64,000 nt of DNA, from positions 186,001-250,000 of the forward strand of contig NZ_JBKBEX010000001.1 of the NCBI RefSeq assembly GCF_047303325.1, read 5' to 3'. Below are positions 1 to 8,187 of the stretch, piece after piece (position 1 is the stretch's first letter; every line of letters begins with the position of its first letter). The position numbers were made by a program, and so were the translations under genes. The notes under the pieces were generated by a model. The model saw only the letters and a list, made by a program, of their open reading frames with translations. It had not been told where the DNA came from and ran no database searches. This DNA is from Polaromonas sp047303325 (GTDB taxonomy: Bacteria; Pseudomonadota; Gammaproteobacteria; Burkholderiales; Burkholderiaceae_C).

Positions 1-312
1 AACCTGGTGCAGGAAGGCACACCCCACCAGATCATCACCCAGCCGGCCAATGACTATGTGCGACGCTTTTTCGAAGGCGTGGACACCTCGCGCTACCTGA
101 CCGCGGCCGACCTGCTGGACCCGGGCCTGAACGGCCACTCCTACAACGGCGGGCCGCGCCTGCCGTCCCACACCACCTTGCCCGAAGCCATGAAGATTGT
201 GCTGGGCATGGACCAACCGGTGGGCGTGTTCGACGCCACCGACCAATTACTGGGCTGCATCTCCGCGCGCAGCCTGCTCGTCCGAATGGCTCAAGAGGCC
301 CGCCATGTCTAA
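1..312 (+). CDS. proV: Glycine betaine/proline ABC transporter ATPase, C-terminal part
   Basis: The reading frame is open from the first base, so only the last 103 codons are present. The visible part, with a GTPHQI-x-QPANDYVRRFF block followed by VDTSRYL, is the region after the ABC core in ProV/OpuAA ATPases, leading into a CBS-like tail (VGVFDATDQLLGCISARSLL). The protein would energise uptake of glycine betaine or related quaternary amines across the inner membrane. Its stop overlaps the start of the permease gene by 8 bases, so the two are translationally coupled. Walker motifs lie upstream of the window and cannot be checked. The substrate is inferred from the permease and the betaine-catabolic neighbours. 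Confidence 0.8.
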   Translation, partial: NLVQEGTPHQIITQPANDYVRRFFEGVDTSRYLTAADLLDPGLNGHSYNGGPRLPSHTTLPEAMKIVLGMDQPVGVFDATDQLLGCISARSLLVRMAQEARHV

Positions 313-1174
313 TCTTCTCTCGCAAATCACCGAAGCCTCCCACGACGTCCTGCCCCTGGGCAAGTGGGTCAACGCCGGGGTGAAACACCTGCTGGACAAC
401 GGCGCCGCCGTCTTCGATTCCATCGGTGTGGTGGTCGAAAAATTCGCCACGTGGGTCGAGATCGGCACCCTGGCCGTTCCCTTCTGGGCGGTCATCCTGG
501 TGGCCACCGTCGTGGGCGTGCGCCGGCTGGGCTGGAAATTCGGCGTGTTTGTGGCGCTGGCCCTGACGCTGATTGTGGTCACCGGCTTCTGGCTGCAGAC
601 CATGGTCACCCTGGCGCTCACACTCTCAGCCACCTTGATCAGCCTGTTCTTCGGCATACCGCTGGGCATCTGGTGCGCCCGCGCGCCGCGGGTGAACGCC
701 ACCATACGGCCCATGCTGGACTTCATGCAGACCATGCCCGCTTTTGTCTACCTGATCCCCGCGGCCATGCTGTTCGGCCTGGGCCGGGTGCCCGGCATCA
801 TCGCCACCGTGATCTTCGCCATGCCGCCCGTGGTGCGCCTGACCAGCCTGGGCATACGCCAGGTGAGCTCTGAACAGGTGGAAGCGGGCAATGCCTTCGG
901 CTGCACCTCCACCCAGCTGCTGTTCAAGGTGCAGCTCCCGATTGCCCTGCCGACCATCATGGCCGGCGTCAACCAGACTATCATGATGGCGCTGTCCATG
1001 GTCATCATCGCCTCCATGGTGGGGGCGGGCGGCCTGGGCAACGACGTACTCGCCAGCATCCAGCGACTGGACATCGGCCTGGGGTTCGAGAGTGGGCTGG
1101 CGGTGGTCTTGCTGGCCATCATCCTCGACCGCCTCACCGAGAGTTTTGGCGTGGCCCGCGAGAGCAGTGACTAG
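305..1174 (+). CDS. proW: Glycine betaine/proline ABC transporter permease
   Basis: A 289-residue integral membrane protein of the ProW/OpuAB family. It has several hydrophobic helices and the permease signature region around EAGNAFGCTSTQLLFKVQLP, the EAA loop that contacts the ATPase. The C-terminal half has the usual family run ending MVIIASMVGAGGLGNDVL. The ATG at 305 is chosen because it overlaps the ATPase stop (ATGTCTAA) and gives the normal family length; an open frame upstream is only shadow. No binding protein follows directly, but choX at 13.0-14.0 kb or a receptor upstream of the window may serve it. Betaine specificity is inferred from family and context. Confidence 0.85.
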   Translation: MSNLLSQITEASHDVLPLGKWVNAGVKHLLDNGAAVFDSIGVVVEKFATWVEIGTLAVPFWAVILVATVVGVRRLGWKFGVFVALALTLIVVTGFWLQTMVTLALTLSATLISLFFGIPLGIWCARAPRVNATIRPMLDFMQTMPAFVYLIPAAMLFGLGRVPGIIATVIFAMPPVVRLTSLGIRQVSSEQVEAGNAFGCTSTQLLFKVQLPIALPTIMAGVNQTIMMALSMVIIASMVGAGGLGNDVLASIQRLDIGLGFESGLAVVLLAIILDRLTESFGVARESSD

Positions 1175-1182
1175 GAGCATCC

Positions 1183-2259
1183 ATGCCACGCGTTCCGGTT
1201 GAGCCTCCTGCGCCAAAAACAGTTGGCGCCGACGAGGTCAAGTCCAAAAAAGACGGCACCCACGTCGGCTTCATCCTGCTGCACGACTATTCGATGATCG
1301 CGTTTGCCAACGCCGTGGAAACGCTGCGCATGGCCAACTACATCAGCCGCCGGCCCCTGTACCGGTGGACCGTGGTGAACCCCGAGCAGGCCAGCGCGGT
1401 GGCCAGCAACGGCCTGGCGCTGGCGACCACCGGGGAGCTGGCCGAGCTGGCCGGCTGCGACATGGTTTTTGTCTGCGGCGGCGTCAACATCCGCAGCGTC
1501 ACCAACGACGGCGTGCGTCAACTGCTGCGCCGCTGCGCCGCCGGCGGCGCGGTCATGGGCGCGCTGTGCACGGGCTCCTTTGCCCTGGCCAGCGCCGGGC
1601 TGCTGGACGGCTACCGCTGCGCCATCCATTGGGAAAACCTGGCCGCCATCAGCGAGGAGTTTCCCAAGGTGCGCTTCGCGCCCGAGGTCTTCATCCTCGA
1701 CCGCGACCGCATGACCTGCTCCGGCGGCACGGCCCCCCTGCACCTGATGCTGCACCTGATCCGCGGCGCCCACGGCGCCAAGCTGGTGATGGACATCTCC
1801 GAACAATTCATCGTGGAGCGGCTGCGCGCCAGCAACGACCGCCAGCGCATCCCGCAGCCCGAATGCATAGGCCCGGGTTACCAGCATCTGACGGAGGCCG
1901 CCGAAATCATGGCGGCCAACATTGAAGACCCCCTGCCCCTGGCCGAGCTGGCGGGCGCCGTCGGGCTTTCGCTGCGCCAGCTCGAGCGCCTGTTCCACCG
2001 CTACTTCAGCATCAACCCGGCGCAGTACTACATGAACCTGCGGCTGCGCCGGGCGCAGGAGCTGCTGACGCACAGCAGCCACCCCATCATGCAAGTCACC
2101 GTGGCCTGCGGCTTCCAGTCGTCCTCGCATTTCTGCAAGGCCTACCGCAGCCTGTTCGGGCACGCGCCCAGCGAGGAACGCCGCGGCAAGGTGGGCGAGA
2201 GCGAAGCGCGCACCAGGGCCTCGCGCAAGCGCGTGGTGCCCCTCAAACGCGCCGCCTGA
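1183..2259 (+). CDS. GlxA-type AraC regulator (GATase1/DJ-1 + HTH), GbdR-like
   Basis: 358 residues. The N-terminal DJ-1/PfpI-like amidase domain starts at about residue 25 (VGFILLHDYSMIAFANAVE) and has the elbow GALCTGSFALASAGLLDGY, retaining the Cys. The C-terminal AraC/XylS domain has two helix-turn-helix motifs (residues about 230-340; LSLRQLERLFHRYF, QVTVACGFQSSSHFCKAYR). Regulators of this type (GbdR, CdhR, SouR) sense betaine, carnitine or sarcosine and activate demethylation genes. It starts 8 bases after proW and precedes fdhA, purU and sdaA, so control of the betaine/sarcosine C1 branch is the likely job. The effector cannot be read from sequence. Confidence 0.82.
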   Translation: MPRVPVEPPAPKTVGADEVKSKKDGTHVGFILLHDYSMIAFANAVETLRMANYISRRPLYRWTVVNPEQASAVASNGLALATTGELAELAGCDMVFVCGGVNIRSVTNDGVRQLLRRCAAGGAVMGALCTGSFALASAGLLDGYRCAIHWENLAAISEEFPKVRFAPEVFILDRDRMTCSGGTAPLHLMLHLIRGAHGAKLVMDISEQFIVERLRASNDRQRIPQPECIGPGYQHLTEAAEIMAANIEDPLPLAELAGAVGLSLRQLERLFHRYFSINPAQYYMNLRLRRAQELLTHSSHPIMQVTVACGFQSSSHFCKAYRSLFGHAPSEERRGKVGESEARTRASRKRVVPLKRAA

Positions 2260-2494
2260 AGCGCGCGGCCGCGGCCGCATACCTGCCGCTGCGGGACAAC
2301 TCCGCGTCGCTCCCAGCAAAGTTGCGCAGCCTCAACCTGTAAAAGTGCAGTGGTGCCGTAGCACCGCGCGATTTCACGTTGACAAGGAACGGGGCATGAA
2401 GCTGCAAGCAAGAACGCCCTCCTGCCTTTGAGATGCGACGCGCCGGATGCGACAGCCGGGCAAGCCATTCCATACCAACACAAGGAGACTCAGA

Positions 2495-3697
2495 ATGTCA
2501 GCTAATCGCGGTGTCGTCTACCTGCGCCAGGGCCAGGTTGAAGTCCAGTCCATCCCGTTTCCCAAACTGCTCAATCCGCTGGGCGGCAAGGCCGAACACG
2601 GCGTGATCCTGAAGGTGCTCACCACCAACATCTGCGGCTCCGACCAGCATATGGTGCGCGGCCGCACCACGGCGCCGGCCGGCCTGGTGCTGGGCCATGA
2701 GATCACGGGCGAGGTGCTCGAAGTCGGCCGCGACGTCGAAACGCTGCAGCGCGGCGACATCGTGTCCGTTCCCTTCAACGTCGCCTGCGGGCGCTGCCGG
2801 ACCTGCAAGGAGCAGCACACCGGCGTGTGCCTCAGCGTGAATCCCTCGCGCGCGGGCGGCGCCTACGGCTACGTCGACATGGGCGGCTGGATAGGCGGGC
2901 AAGCCGAGTACGTCATGGTGCCCTATGCCGACTTCAATTTGCTGAAGTTCCCAGACCGCGAACAGGCGATAGAAAAAATCCGCGACCTCACCTGCCTCTC
3001 CGACATCCTGCCCACCGGCTTCCACGGCGCGGTGACGGCCGGGGTCGGCCCCGGCAGCACGGTGTATGTGGCCGGCGCCGGCCCGGTCGGCCTGGCTGCC
3101 GCCGCATCGGCGCGATTGCTCGGGGCCGCCGTCGTCATCGTCGGCGACATCAACCCGGCGCGCCTGGAGCATGCGCGCAAGGTCGGTTTCGAGACCGTCG
3201 ACCTGTCCAAGGATGCCCCCCTGGGCGAGCAGATCGCGCACATCCTGGGCACACCGGAAGTCGACTGCGCCGTGGATGCGGTGGGCTTCGAGGCGCGCGG
3301 TCACGGCCACGCGGGCTCGCAGACGGAAGCCCCGGCCGCGGTGCTCAATTCGCTGATGGAAGTCACGCGCGCGGCGGGCAAGATCGGCATTCCGGGCCTC
3401 TACGTCACGGAAGATCCCGGCGGTGTCGACAAGGCCGCCAAGACCGGCTCGCTCAGCCTTCGCCTGGGCCTGGGCTGGGCCAAATCGCACAGCTTCTTCA
3501 CCGGCCAGACGCCCGTCATGAAATACAACCGCGCGCTGATGCAGGCCATCTTGTGGGACCGCATCAAGATCGCCGACGTGGTGGGCGTCCAGGTGATATC
3601 GCTGGACGAAGCGCCCTCGGGCTATGCCGAGTTCGATGCCGGCGCGCCCAAGAAATTCGTCATTGACCCGCACAGGCAGCTGAAGATGGCGGCCTGA
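2495..3697 (+). CDS. fdhA: Glutathione-independent formaldehyde dehydrogenase
   Basis: 400 residues, the size of the Pseudomonas putida enzyme. It oxidises formaldehyde to formate with NAD, dismutating through tightly bound cofactor. Catalytic zinc ligands are visible as Cys47 (NICGSD) and His68 (LGHE). The four structural-zinc cysteines are Cys98, Cys101, Cys104 and Cys112 (CGRCRTCKEQHTGVC). The Rossmann motif GAGPVGLAAA follows at about residue 190. The ATG at 2495 has AAGGAGACT just upstream. In betaine degraders this gene removes formaldehyde released by dimethylglycine and sarcosine demethylation, which fits the adjacent regulator and purU. A strong hairpin follows the stop. Confidence 0.93.
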   Translation: MSANRGVVYLRQGQVEVQSIPFPKLLNPLGGKAEHGVILKVLTTNICGSDQHMVRGRTTAPAGLVLGHEITGEVLEVGRDVETLQRGDIVSVPFNVACGRCRTCKEQHTGVCLSVNPSRAGGAYGYVDMGGWIGGQAEYVMVPYADFNLLKFPDREQAIEKIRDLTCLSDILPTGFHGAVTAGVGPGSTVYVAGAGPVGLAAAASARLLGAAVVIVGDINPARLEHARKVGFETVDLSKDAPLGEQIAHILGTPEVDCAVDAVGFEARGHGHAGSQTEAPAAVLNSLMEVTRAAGKIGIPGLYVTEDPGGVDKAAKTGSLSLRLGLGWAKSHSFFTGQTPVMKYNRALMQAILWDRIKIADVVGVQVISLDEAPSGYAEFDAGAPKKFVIDPHRQLKMAA

Positions 3698-3700
3698 CTG

Positions 3701-3733
3701 GCAGGGATACGAGGCGGCGCCTCGTATCCCTGC
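3701..3733. terminator. Perfect 15-bp hairpin after fdhA
   Basis: Arms GCAGGGATACGAGGC (3701-3715) and its exact complement (3719-3733) enclose a GGC loop. It begins 3 bases after the fdhA stop and ends 31 bases before the purU ATG. There is no run of T after it, so it may act as an attenuating or RNA-stabilising hairpin rather than a classical intrinsic terminator. Confidence 0.6.
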
Positions 3734-3764
3734 AAGAACCCAAACTCCAAAACTTTCCTTGTTC

Positions 3765-4625
3765 ATGACCCCGGATACCAACACCCACTACTGCCTGAAC
3801 CTGGCCTGCGGCAGCGCCCAGGGCCAGGTCGCGGCCATCTCCGCCTTGTTAAACGAGCATGGGGCTTATATCGAGCAGTTTTCGGTGTTTGACGACCACA
3901 CGACCGAACGCTTTTTTGTGCGCAGCGTTTTCAGCTTGCGCAGCCCGGTGGAAGTGCTGCGCGGCGCCTTCGCCGAACTGGCAAAAGGTTTCCCGCAAGC
4001 GCAGTGGCAGCTGCATGACCTGGCGCAGCCCACCCGCGTGCTGGTCATGGTGTCCAAGTTCGACCACTGCCTGCGCGAGCTGATCGCGCAGTGGCGGCGC
4101 GGTGAACTGAAGATGGACATTGTGGCCATTGCCTCCAACCATGCCGACCTGGCGCCCCTGGCCGAGGCCGAGGGCCTGCCCTTTCACCACCTGCCGATCA
4201 GCGCCGAAACCAAACCCGCGCAGGAAGAAAAACTGCGCCGGCTGATCATGGACACCGGCGCCGAATTCGTCGTGTTGGCCCGCTACATGCAGGTCCTGTC
4301 GGAGGACTTGTGCCGGGAGCTGCACGGCCGCGTCATCAACATCCACCATTCCTTCCTGCCCGGCTTCAAGGGCGGCAAGCCCTACCAGCAGGCCCACGAC
4401 CGCGGCGTCAAGCTGATAGGCGCGACCGCCCACTTCGCCACCACCGACCTGGACGAGGGCCCCATCATCGAGCAGTCGGTCGAGCGTGTGGACCACGCCG
4501 ATACACCGCAGCACCTGTCGCAGGCCGGCCGCCTGGTGGAAAGCCTGGTGCTGTCGCGGGCCCTGCGTTTTGTGCTGGAGCGGCGGGTGTTCATCAACGG
4601 CATGAAAACCGTGGTGCTGCGTTAG
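3765..4625 (+). CDS. purU: Formyltetrahydrofolate deformylase
   Basis: 286 residues. It hydrolyses 10-formyl-THF to formate and THF. An N-terminal ACT domain (about residues 6-80) is followed by a formyltransferase-like hydrolase domain. The catalytic Asn-His-Asp set lies in INIHHSFLPGFKGGKPYQQA and TDLDEGPII. ATG at 3765 is preferred over a TTG two codons earlier. In betaine-degrading pseudomonads purU sits with fdhA and the sarcosine oxidase genes, where it recycles folate loaded with C1 units. Here it lies between fdhA and sdaA, which supports the same role. Confidence 0.92.
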   Translation: MTPDTNTHYCLNLACGSAQGQVAAISALLNEHGAYIEQFSVFDDHTTERFFVRSVFSLRSPVEVLRGAFAELAKGFPQAQWQLHDLAQPTRVLVMVSKFDHCLRELIAQWRRGELKMDIVAIASNHADLAPLAEAEGLPFHHLPISAETKPAQEEKLRRLIMDTGAEFVVLARYMQVLSEDLCRELHGRVINIHHSFLPGFKGGKPYQQAHDRGVKLIGATAHFATTDLDEGPIIEQSVERVDHADTPQHLSQAGRLVESLVLSRALRFVLERRVFINGMKTVVLR

Positions 4626-4718
4626 GGCACACTGGCCCCGAACGGACGGGCTGATTCATCCACTCCCTCATTTCTTCCATTTTTTATCCAGGCGCACCGC
4701 GCCAGAAGATCCCCCACC

Positions 4719-6110
4719 ATGGCTGTCAGTGTTTTTGATATTTTCAAGATTGGCATAGGCCCGAGCAGCTCGCACACCGTGGGCCCCATGCGGGCTGCCC
4801 ATCTGTTCACCGAGCGCCTGGCGCATCAGGGCCTGCTGGCCTCCTGCGCGCGCGTGGAGGTCAAGCTCTATGGCTCGCTGGGCTCCACCGGCAAAGGCCA
4901 CGGCACCGACAAGGCCGTGCTGCTGGGGCTGCAGGGGCATGACCCCGAAAGCGTTGATGTGGAAGCCATTCCGGCGATGCTGGAGGCGATTCGCAGCACC
5001 GGCCAGCTGCAGCTGGGGGGCCGCCACCCGGTGGCCTTCCGCGAGAAAGAGCACCTGGCGTTTTACCGCCGCGAGACCCTGCCCTTTCACCCCAATGGCA
5101 TGCGCTGCATCGCGTACGACGCCGCAGGGGAGGAACTGCTCAATCGCTGCTATTACTCGGTAGGCGGCGGCTTTGTGGTCAGCGATGAAGTCGCGGCCGA
5201 CGGCAGCAAGCAGAAGGTGCTGGCGCCCGACGTCACCGTGCTGCCCTACCCTTTCCACAGCGGCGACGAGCTGATGCAGCAATGCAAAAGCGCCGGCATC
5301 TCGATTGCCGAGCTCATGCGCCGCAATGAACGCCATTGGCGCAGCGACGCCGAGATCGACGCCGGCCTGCACAGGATCTGGGACGTGATGCAGGCCTGCG
5401 TGGAGCGCGGCTGCCGCACCCAGGGCGTCTTGCCCGGCGGCTTCAAGATCAAGCGCCGCGCCGCCGAGCTGCACCAGCGGCTGCGCTCCAACCCGGAGGC
5501 GTCCCTGCGCGACCCACTGCAGGTGCTGGACTGGGTCAACCTCTATGCCCTGGCGGTGAACGAAGAGAACGCTGCGGGCGGCCGCGTCGTCACCGCGCCC
5601 ACCAACGGCGCGGCGGGCATTGTGCCGGCCGTGCTGCACTACTACACGCGCTTTGTCGCCACGGCCACGCCCGGCGGCGTGATCGACTTCCTGCTGACCG
5701 CCGCCGCCATCGGCATGCTGTACAAGGAAAACGCCTCCATCTCGGGCGCCGAAGTGGGTTGCCAGGGCGAGGTCGGCGTGGCCTGCTCCATGGCGGCGGC
5801 CGCCTTGTGCGCCGTCATGGGCGGCACACCTGAGCAGGTCGAAAACGCGGCCGAAATCGGCATGGAGCACCACCTGGGGCTGACCTGCGACCCGGTCGGC
5901 GGCCTGGTCCAGATTCCGTGCATTGAGCGCAACGCCATTGCCTCGGTCAAGGCCATCAACGCGGCCCGCATGGCCTTGCACGGCGACGGCACCCACCATG
6001 TGAGCCTGGACAAGGTCATCAAGACCATGCGCGAAACCGGCGCCGACATGATGACCAAGTACAAGGAGACCGCGCGCGGCGGGCTGGCGGTCAATATTGT
6101 TGAATGCTAG
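4719..6110 (+). CDS. sdaA: L-serine ammonia-lyase, single-chain iron-sulphur type
   Basis: 463 residues. It converts L-serine to pyruvate and ammonia with a [4Fe-4S] cluster. The N-terminal beta domain carries GPSSSHTVGPM at residues 14-24. The alpha domain carries the expected cysteines in AEVGCQGEVG, GLTCDPVGG and IPCIERN. It forms the last step of betaine -> sarcosine -> glycine -> serine -> pyruvate, consistent with fdhA and purU upstream. The last codons overlap the start of the FolB-like gene (ATGCTAG), so the two are probably co-translated. Confidence 0.93.
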   Translation: MAVSVFDIFKIGIGPSSSHTVGPMRAAHLFTERLAHQGLLASCARVEVKLYGSLGSTGKGHGTDKAVLLGLQGHDPESVDVEAIPAMLEAIRSTGQLQLGGRHPVAFREKEHLAFYRRETLPFHPNGMRCIAYDAAGEELLNRCYYSVGGGFVVSDEVAADGSKQKVLAPDVTVLPYPFHSGDELMQQCKSAGISIAELMRRNERHWRSDAEIDAGLHRIWDVMQACVERGCRTQGVLPGGFKIKRRAAELHQRLRSNPEASLRDPLQVLDWVNLYALAVNEENAAGGRVVTAPTNGAAGIVPAVLHYYTRFVATATPGGVIDFLLTAAAIGMLYKENASISGAEVGCQGEVGVACSMAAAALCAVMGGTPEQVENAAEIGMEHHLGLTCDPVGGLVQIPCIERNAIASVKAINAARMALHGDGTHHVSLDKVIKTMRETGADMMTKYKETARGGLAVNIVEC

Positions 6111-6547
6111 TGTTTGAGAAAAGCATGGGTGAACCGTCCATGGCACCGCGCTCCCGATGGACGGCCCGTGTCGAGTCGCTGGAGACCCGGCTGCGCGTCG
6201 GCGTGTACGCGCATGAACACGAACCCCAGCCCATCCTGGTGAGCCTGCGCATCAGCGGGCTGGCCGAAGCAACCCCTTCCACTTTGGCGCAATGCTTTGA
6301 CTACGAGCCGATCTGCCGCTGGATGCTCGACGAGTGGCCGCTCAGCGCGCACACGCCCCTGCTCGAAACACGTTTGAACGAGCTGCTGGTCCACGTGTTT
6401 GCCGACAGCCGGATCAGCGATGTCTGGATAGGCTTGTACAAGACACAAGCCATTCCCCAGGCCAGGCTGGTGGGCCTGGAGCGTGAAGTCACGCGGCTTC
6501 AATTCGAGGAACAGCGGCGCCTGCTGGCCCTGTCGGCCCGGGCTTAG
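6104..6547 (+). CDS. Dihydroneopterin aldolase (FolB)-like protein
   Basis: 147 residues from the ATG that overlaps the sdaA stop; starts at 6125 or 6140 are also possible. The fold signature is the LETRLRVGVYAHEHEPQPILVSLRI strand-loop, then FDYEPICRWMLDEWP and a Glu-rich helix, LLETRLNELLVHVF, as in FolB/tunnelling-fold pterin enzymes. Such enzymes cleave dihydroneopterin during folate synthesis. Its placement in a folate-C1 operon suggests support of THF supply or a related pterin reaction. The family is fairly clear but the exact substrate is not, so no symbol is given. Confidence 0.7.
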   Translation: MLVFEKSMGEPSMAPRSRWTARVESLETRLRVGVYAHEHEPQPILVSLRISGLAEATPSTLAQCFDYEPICRWMLDEWPLSAHTPLLETRLNELLVHVFADSRISDVWIGLYKTQAIPQARLVGLEREVTRLQFEEQRRLLALSARA

Positions 6548-6730
6548 CTCTGCAGGCCTGATTCGCGATCAAGCACCGGCACGGCCGGCCACTTCCCATG
6601 CCGCGCCGCTGTCGAGTTTGGACAAATGCGCGTCCACTCAGCACCACTGCACGCAGCAAGGCCGCCCAACAATGGGCGCAGGCTGATTATTTGTGGCCTT
6701 TTGTTTTCACAAAGAAGCCGAGGAGGTCGT

Positions 6731-7492
6731 ATGAAAGTTATTTCGTATGTTTTGGCGCTGGCCGCCATGGCCGCGCTGAGCTGCCAAGCCCAGACGAGTT
6801 CTGCCACCGCCAAGGTGATGCGCCTGGCCACACTGGAATGGCCGCCCTACAACGGCCAGTTGCTGCCGCAGGACGGGCTCTCGACCCGGGTCGCCACCGT
6901 GGTGGCAAAGAGCGCCGGCTACCGCTTGATGAGCGCCTCCTCGGATTGGGCTACCACCGTAGAAAGGGGCGAGAAAGATCCCAACTACGAGGGCTACTTT
7001 CCCGTCTACTTCAACACCAAGCGGGAGCAAGCTTGCCACCTGTCCCAATCCATAGGCACCAGCCTGCTGGGCGTGGCGACATTAAAAGGCGCGCCCATCA
7101 CCTGGAACACCATCTCTGACCTGGAACCCTACAAGCTCGGTGTGGTGGAAGGCTATGTGAACGGCGAAGCTTTCGACAACGCCATCAAGGAAAAACGCCA
7201 GGCCGTCGAGGCCGGCGCCAGCGACGCGCAAAACGTGAAGAAGCTCAGGGAAGGCAAGATACGCGGCATCGTCATCGACAAAAACGTGCTGAACTACACC
7301 CTGTCACGCCTGGGCGGCGCCGAACAGGTAGTGTTCAACCCCAGGCCCATCGCGCAGCTGACACTGCATGTCTGCTTCAAGCGCAGCCCCGCGGGACTGG
7401 AGATGCGCGATGCATTTGACGCGGCCCTCAAAAAACTCGACCCGGCCCAGCTGGAAGCGGAGTACTTTCGGACTTTTCCGTTGATACGGTAG
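6731..7492 (+). CDS. Periplasmic solute-binding protein, family 3-like
   Basis: 253 residues with a Sec signal peptide (MKVISYVLALAAMAALSCQAQ). The mature part begins with LATLEWPPYNGQLLPQDGLSTRV, typical of bacterial extracellular solute-binding protein family 3. Central ITWNTISDLEPYKLGVVEGY and C-terminal AQLTLHVCFKRSPAG blocks fit the two-lobed fold. AGGAGGTCGT sits directly before the ATG at 6731. No permease or ATPase gene is next to it, so it is an orphan receptor or an ex-enzyme of this fold. The ligand is unknown. It is the last core gene before the island. Confidence 0.75.
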   Translation: MKVISYVLALAAMAALSCQAQTSSATAKVMRLATLEWPPYNGQLLPQDGLSTRVATVVAKSAGYRLMSASSDWATTVERGEKDPNYEGYFPVYFNTKREQACHLSQSIGTSLLGVATLKGAPITWNTISDLEPYKLGVVEGYVNGEAFDNAIKEKRQAVEAGASDAQNVKKLREGKIRGIVIDKNVLNYTLSRLGGAEQVVFNPRPIAQLTLHVCFKRSPAGLEMRDAFDAALKKLDPAQLEAEYFRTFPLIR

Positions 7493-7545
7493 GTGGTGCT
7501 GACATTCGGGAGACTGTGCAACCAAGCGGCTTCATCCGGCAAAGT

Positions 7546-7593
7546 TCCGCTATGGTTCAGTGGATAGAACGAGTGCCTCGTAAGCGGTAGATA
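7546..7593 (+). pseudogene. 5' remnant of a tRNA-Arg-like gene
   Basis: The stretch folds as the first half of a tRNA: D stem GTTC/GAAC (7555-7558 and 7567-7570) around AGTGGATA, then an anticodon arm with loop CTCGTAA (7577-7583) and a partly mispaired stem. The wording resembles bacterial tRNA-Arg (GTGGATAGAACGAGTGCCTC.TAAGC). The T arm, acceptor 3' strand and CCA are missing and are replaced by lower-GC sequence. It therefore looks like a broken attachment site at the left edge of the island. A chance match is possible because only about 48 bases are involved. Confidence 0.45.
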
Positions 7594-7601
7594 TCCACAA
7601 T

Positions 7602-8051
7602 TCACATCAAATGAGAACGAAGATTGTCTTCAACAAATTTCGGCCTGCACATGGCTTTCTGGGCTTCTCCTAACTGCTCCCATGGAGTGGGAGCAAACCA
7701 GCCAAGGCCTTCATCGGTAGCCACGAAGAGTGTCGAAAACTTTTCTTGCACCAACTGACGCTGCGCCTCCATCTCAGCCGGAAAGTCCACCAACGAATAT
7801 TTGTCGGAGAAACCACCTAAGCGCCGTACTTCGAGCAGTCTTCCCATAACAAAGAATCGGTACTCTGGGTGATCCTCACGTATGAATGCTTGCATTCCGA
7901 AAAGAGCCTCATTCCCTTTGCTGAAGAGTAGCCGTGTACCAACTCGGTAGCGCAGATTTTGCAGCCGCTCAAGTGTTACCTCATCGGCAGCAACAGCCGA
8001 CAGGCGTTCAACTGCGGCCGCAACTTCAGGGTCAATGTTTTCGGGTGGCAT
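7602..8051 (-). CDS. Unknown island protein, 149 residues
   Basis: Not recognised. From the ATG at 8051 (a TTG 48 bases earlier is also open) it gives a soluble, charged protein beginning MPPENIDPEVAAAVERLSAV. It has no signal peptide or membrane segment. The middle, with FIREDHPEYRFFVMGRLLEVRRLGGFSDKYSLV, looks like a compact alpha/beta domain. It is transcribed away from the protease gene, with 136 bases between the two starts, and its base composition is clearly lower in GC than the flanking core. It could be a regulator or antidote partner of the protease, but nothing in the sequence proves that. Confidence 0.55.
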   Translation of the reverse strand: MPPENIDPEVAAAVERLSAVAADEVTLERLQNLRYRVGTRLLFSKGNEALFGMQAFIREDHPEYRFFVMGRLLEVRRLGGFSDKYSLVDFPAEMEAQRQLVQEKFSTLFVATDEGLGWFAPTPWEQLGEAQKAMCRPKFVEDNLRSHLM

Positions 8052-8187
8052 GATTTTTCGAATGTCTGCTTTTCGGTCGATAGTAGACAGAAACGCCAAA
8101 AATCACAAACAATCCATAACGACATATTGCCGTTACCCAGCCACCGGTTGCTTCCAACCAGAAGCAGAAATTAGGACGGAGAACAAA

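Noticed and set aside
2379..2407. Possible sigma-70 promoter before fdhA (TTGACA at 2379)
   Set aside because: The -35 is perfect but the matching -10 position reads CTGCAA, so the call is too weak to list.
4626..4718. Possible glycine riboswitch before sdaA
   Set aside because: Only 93 bases are available and no paired aptamer core could be traced.
7577..7583. Functional tRNA with anticodon CGT
   Set aside because: No T arm or acceptor 3' strand is present and the anticodon stem has a G-G mismatch; kept only as a remnant.
8035..8187. N-terminal extension of the protease from an ATG at 8035
   Set aside because: It would overlap the start of the divergent gene, lacks a ribosome site and has composition unlike the rest of the protein; the TTG at 8188 has AGGACGGAG upstream.
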